Source of the DNA: Candidatus Acidiferrales bacterium
GTDB taxonomy: Bacteria > Acidobacteriota > Terriglobia > Acidiferrales > UBA7541
Reading direction: 5' to 3'
DNA: 6,541 nucleotides
Assembly (NCBI GenBank): GCA_955651735.1
Contig: CATPAM010000557.1
Location: 1 to 6,541 of the forward strand
Each line of letters begins with the position of its first letter. Within the stretch, counting starts at the first letter, position 1. The position numbers and the translations under genes were made by a program. The notes beneath the pieces were generated by a model. That model was not told the origin of the DNA, ran no database searches, and saw nothing but the letters and a program-made list of their open reading frames with translations. This document shows positions 5,966 through 6,541 of this stretch, in pieces.

Positions 5966-6541
5966 ATGCGCAAGCTAGCAACAACTATCCTGGTGCTCGT
6001 ATCGAGCGGGCTGGGGAGCATGGCCGCCGCAGCGGCAGCCCGCCCGACGGATCAGCCACGGACCATGGAGGAGGTCGTCGACCGCGTCATCGTCAACGAG
6101 AATCACCTCAATCAGGAAATCCGCAGGTATTCTCCGCTGGTGGAAACCTACATTCAGAACCAGAAACCGGACAACAATCTTGGATTTGTGCCGGCGGGCG
6201 ACAAGTACTTTCTGGGCCGCGCGGATTTCTCCAAGGGCGTGAACTTGGTTTCGCTGACGGACGCGGCCACCAAGGGCAAAAGGATTGTCTCCGGGATCGG
6301 AAATTTCTTTTCCTTCGCCATGCAGTACCTGCCGAACGGCTTTTTGCAGATGATTTTCATCGACACCAACGGCTTCGACAAGCAGCACTATAAGTTTGAC
6401 TACGTGCGCCGCGAGTTCCTGGGCGAAGTGCGCTGCCTGGTGTTCGATGTCAGTCCGCAAGAAAAGGCAGGCAAAGGCCGGTTTCTGGGCCGCATTTGGG
6501 TGGAGGACCAGGGCTTTAACGTGGTGCGCTTCAACGGCGCG
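5966..6541 (+). CDS. Secreted protein of unknown function, 3' end outside the window
   Basis: The frame from ATG 5966 is open to the window end, giving 192 codons without a stop. It begins with a signal peptide (MRKLATTILVLVSSGLGSMAAAAAA, in parts about 1-25) with likely cleavage after the Ala run before RPTDQ, so the product is exported. The mature part has a helical charged start (EEVVDRVIVNENHLNQEIRR, about 36-55), then alternating hydrophobic strands: YFLGRADF, GNFFSFAMQYLPNGFLQM, YVRREFLGEVRCLVFDV and GRFLGRIWVEDQGFNVVRFNG near the end. This strand-rich pattern recalls lipoprotein-sorting/LolA-like folds that bind hydrophobic ligands, but that is only a resemblance. I recognise it as a type of hypothetical protein seen in Acidobacteriota. 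A single Cys is visible in CLVFDV and there is no lipobox. Its position behind a TonB-type gene suggests an envelope role. Confidence 0.82.
   Translation, partial: MRKLATTILVLVSSGLGSMAAAAAARPTDQPRTMEEVVDRVIVNENHLNQEIRRYSPLVETYIQNQKPDNNLGFVPAGDKYFLGRADFSKGVNLVSLTDAATKGKRIVSGIGNFFSFAMQYLPNGFLQMIFIDTNGFDKQHYKFDYVRREFLGEVRCLVFDVSPQEKAGKGRFLGRIWVEDQGFNVVRFNGA

Overview
The window looks like chromosomal DNA from a GC-rich Gram-negative bacterium, most plausibly an Acidobacteriota member of the Koribacter/Sulfotelmatobacter type. This placement is inferred from the gene repertoire: an IS1-like zinc-ribbon transposase remnant, a zinc-finger anti-sigma factor fused to YCF48-type repeats, a DUF4139 protein, a TonB-type transducer and a secreted protein of a kind I associate with that phylum. 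No marker gene is present to prove it.

Layout: (1) Positions 3-330 (+) hold the remains of an IS1-like transposase. The N-terminal zinc ribbon and helix-turn-helix are joined, out of frame, to the C-terminal tail, and the catalytic middle is missing. (2) Positions 406-4384 (-) hold three closely spaced genes, transcribed in the order ECF-like sigma factor (4384-3386), membrane anti-sigma factor with C-terminal Asp-box/YCF48-like repeats (3334-1991), and DUF4139 envelope protein (1917-406). Gaps are 51 and 73 bases, and the two downstream genes have strong Shine-Dalgarno sequences, so this is probably one operon. (3) Positions 4385-4759 form a 375-base divergent intergenic region with no convincing gene but several short perfect inverted repeats. 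(4) Positions 4760-6541 (+) hold a TonB-family energy-transducer-like protein followed, 39 bases later, by a secreted protein that runs off the window end.

Working model (inference): the anti-sigma factor holds the sigma factor at the inner membrane through its zinc-binding N-terminus, and its long periplasmic arm ends in a small Asp-box module that could sense an envelope or ligand signal. Release of the sigma factor would change expression of envelope functions, possibly including the DUF4139 protein and the divergent TonB-type pair. The gene identities are well supported by motifs. The regulatory link between the two divergent units rests only on adjacency.
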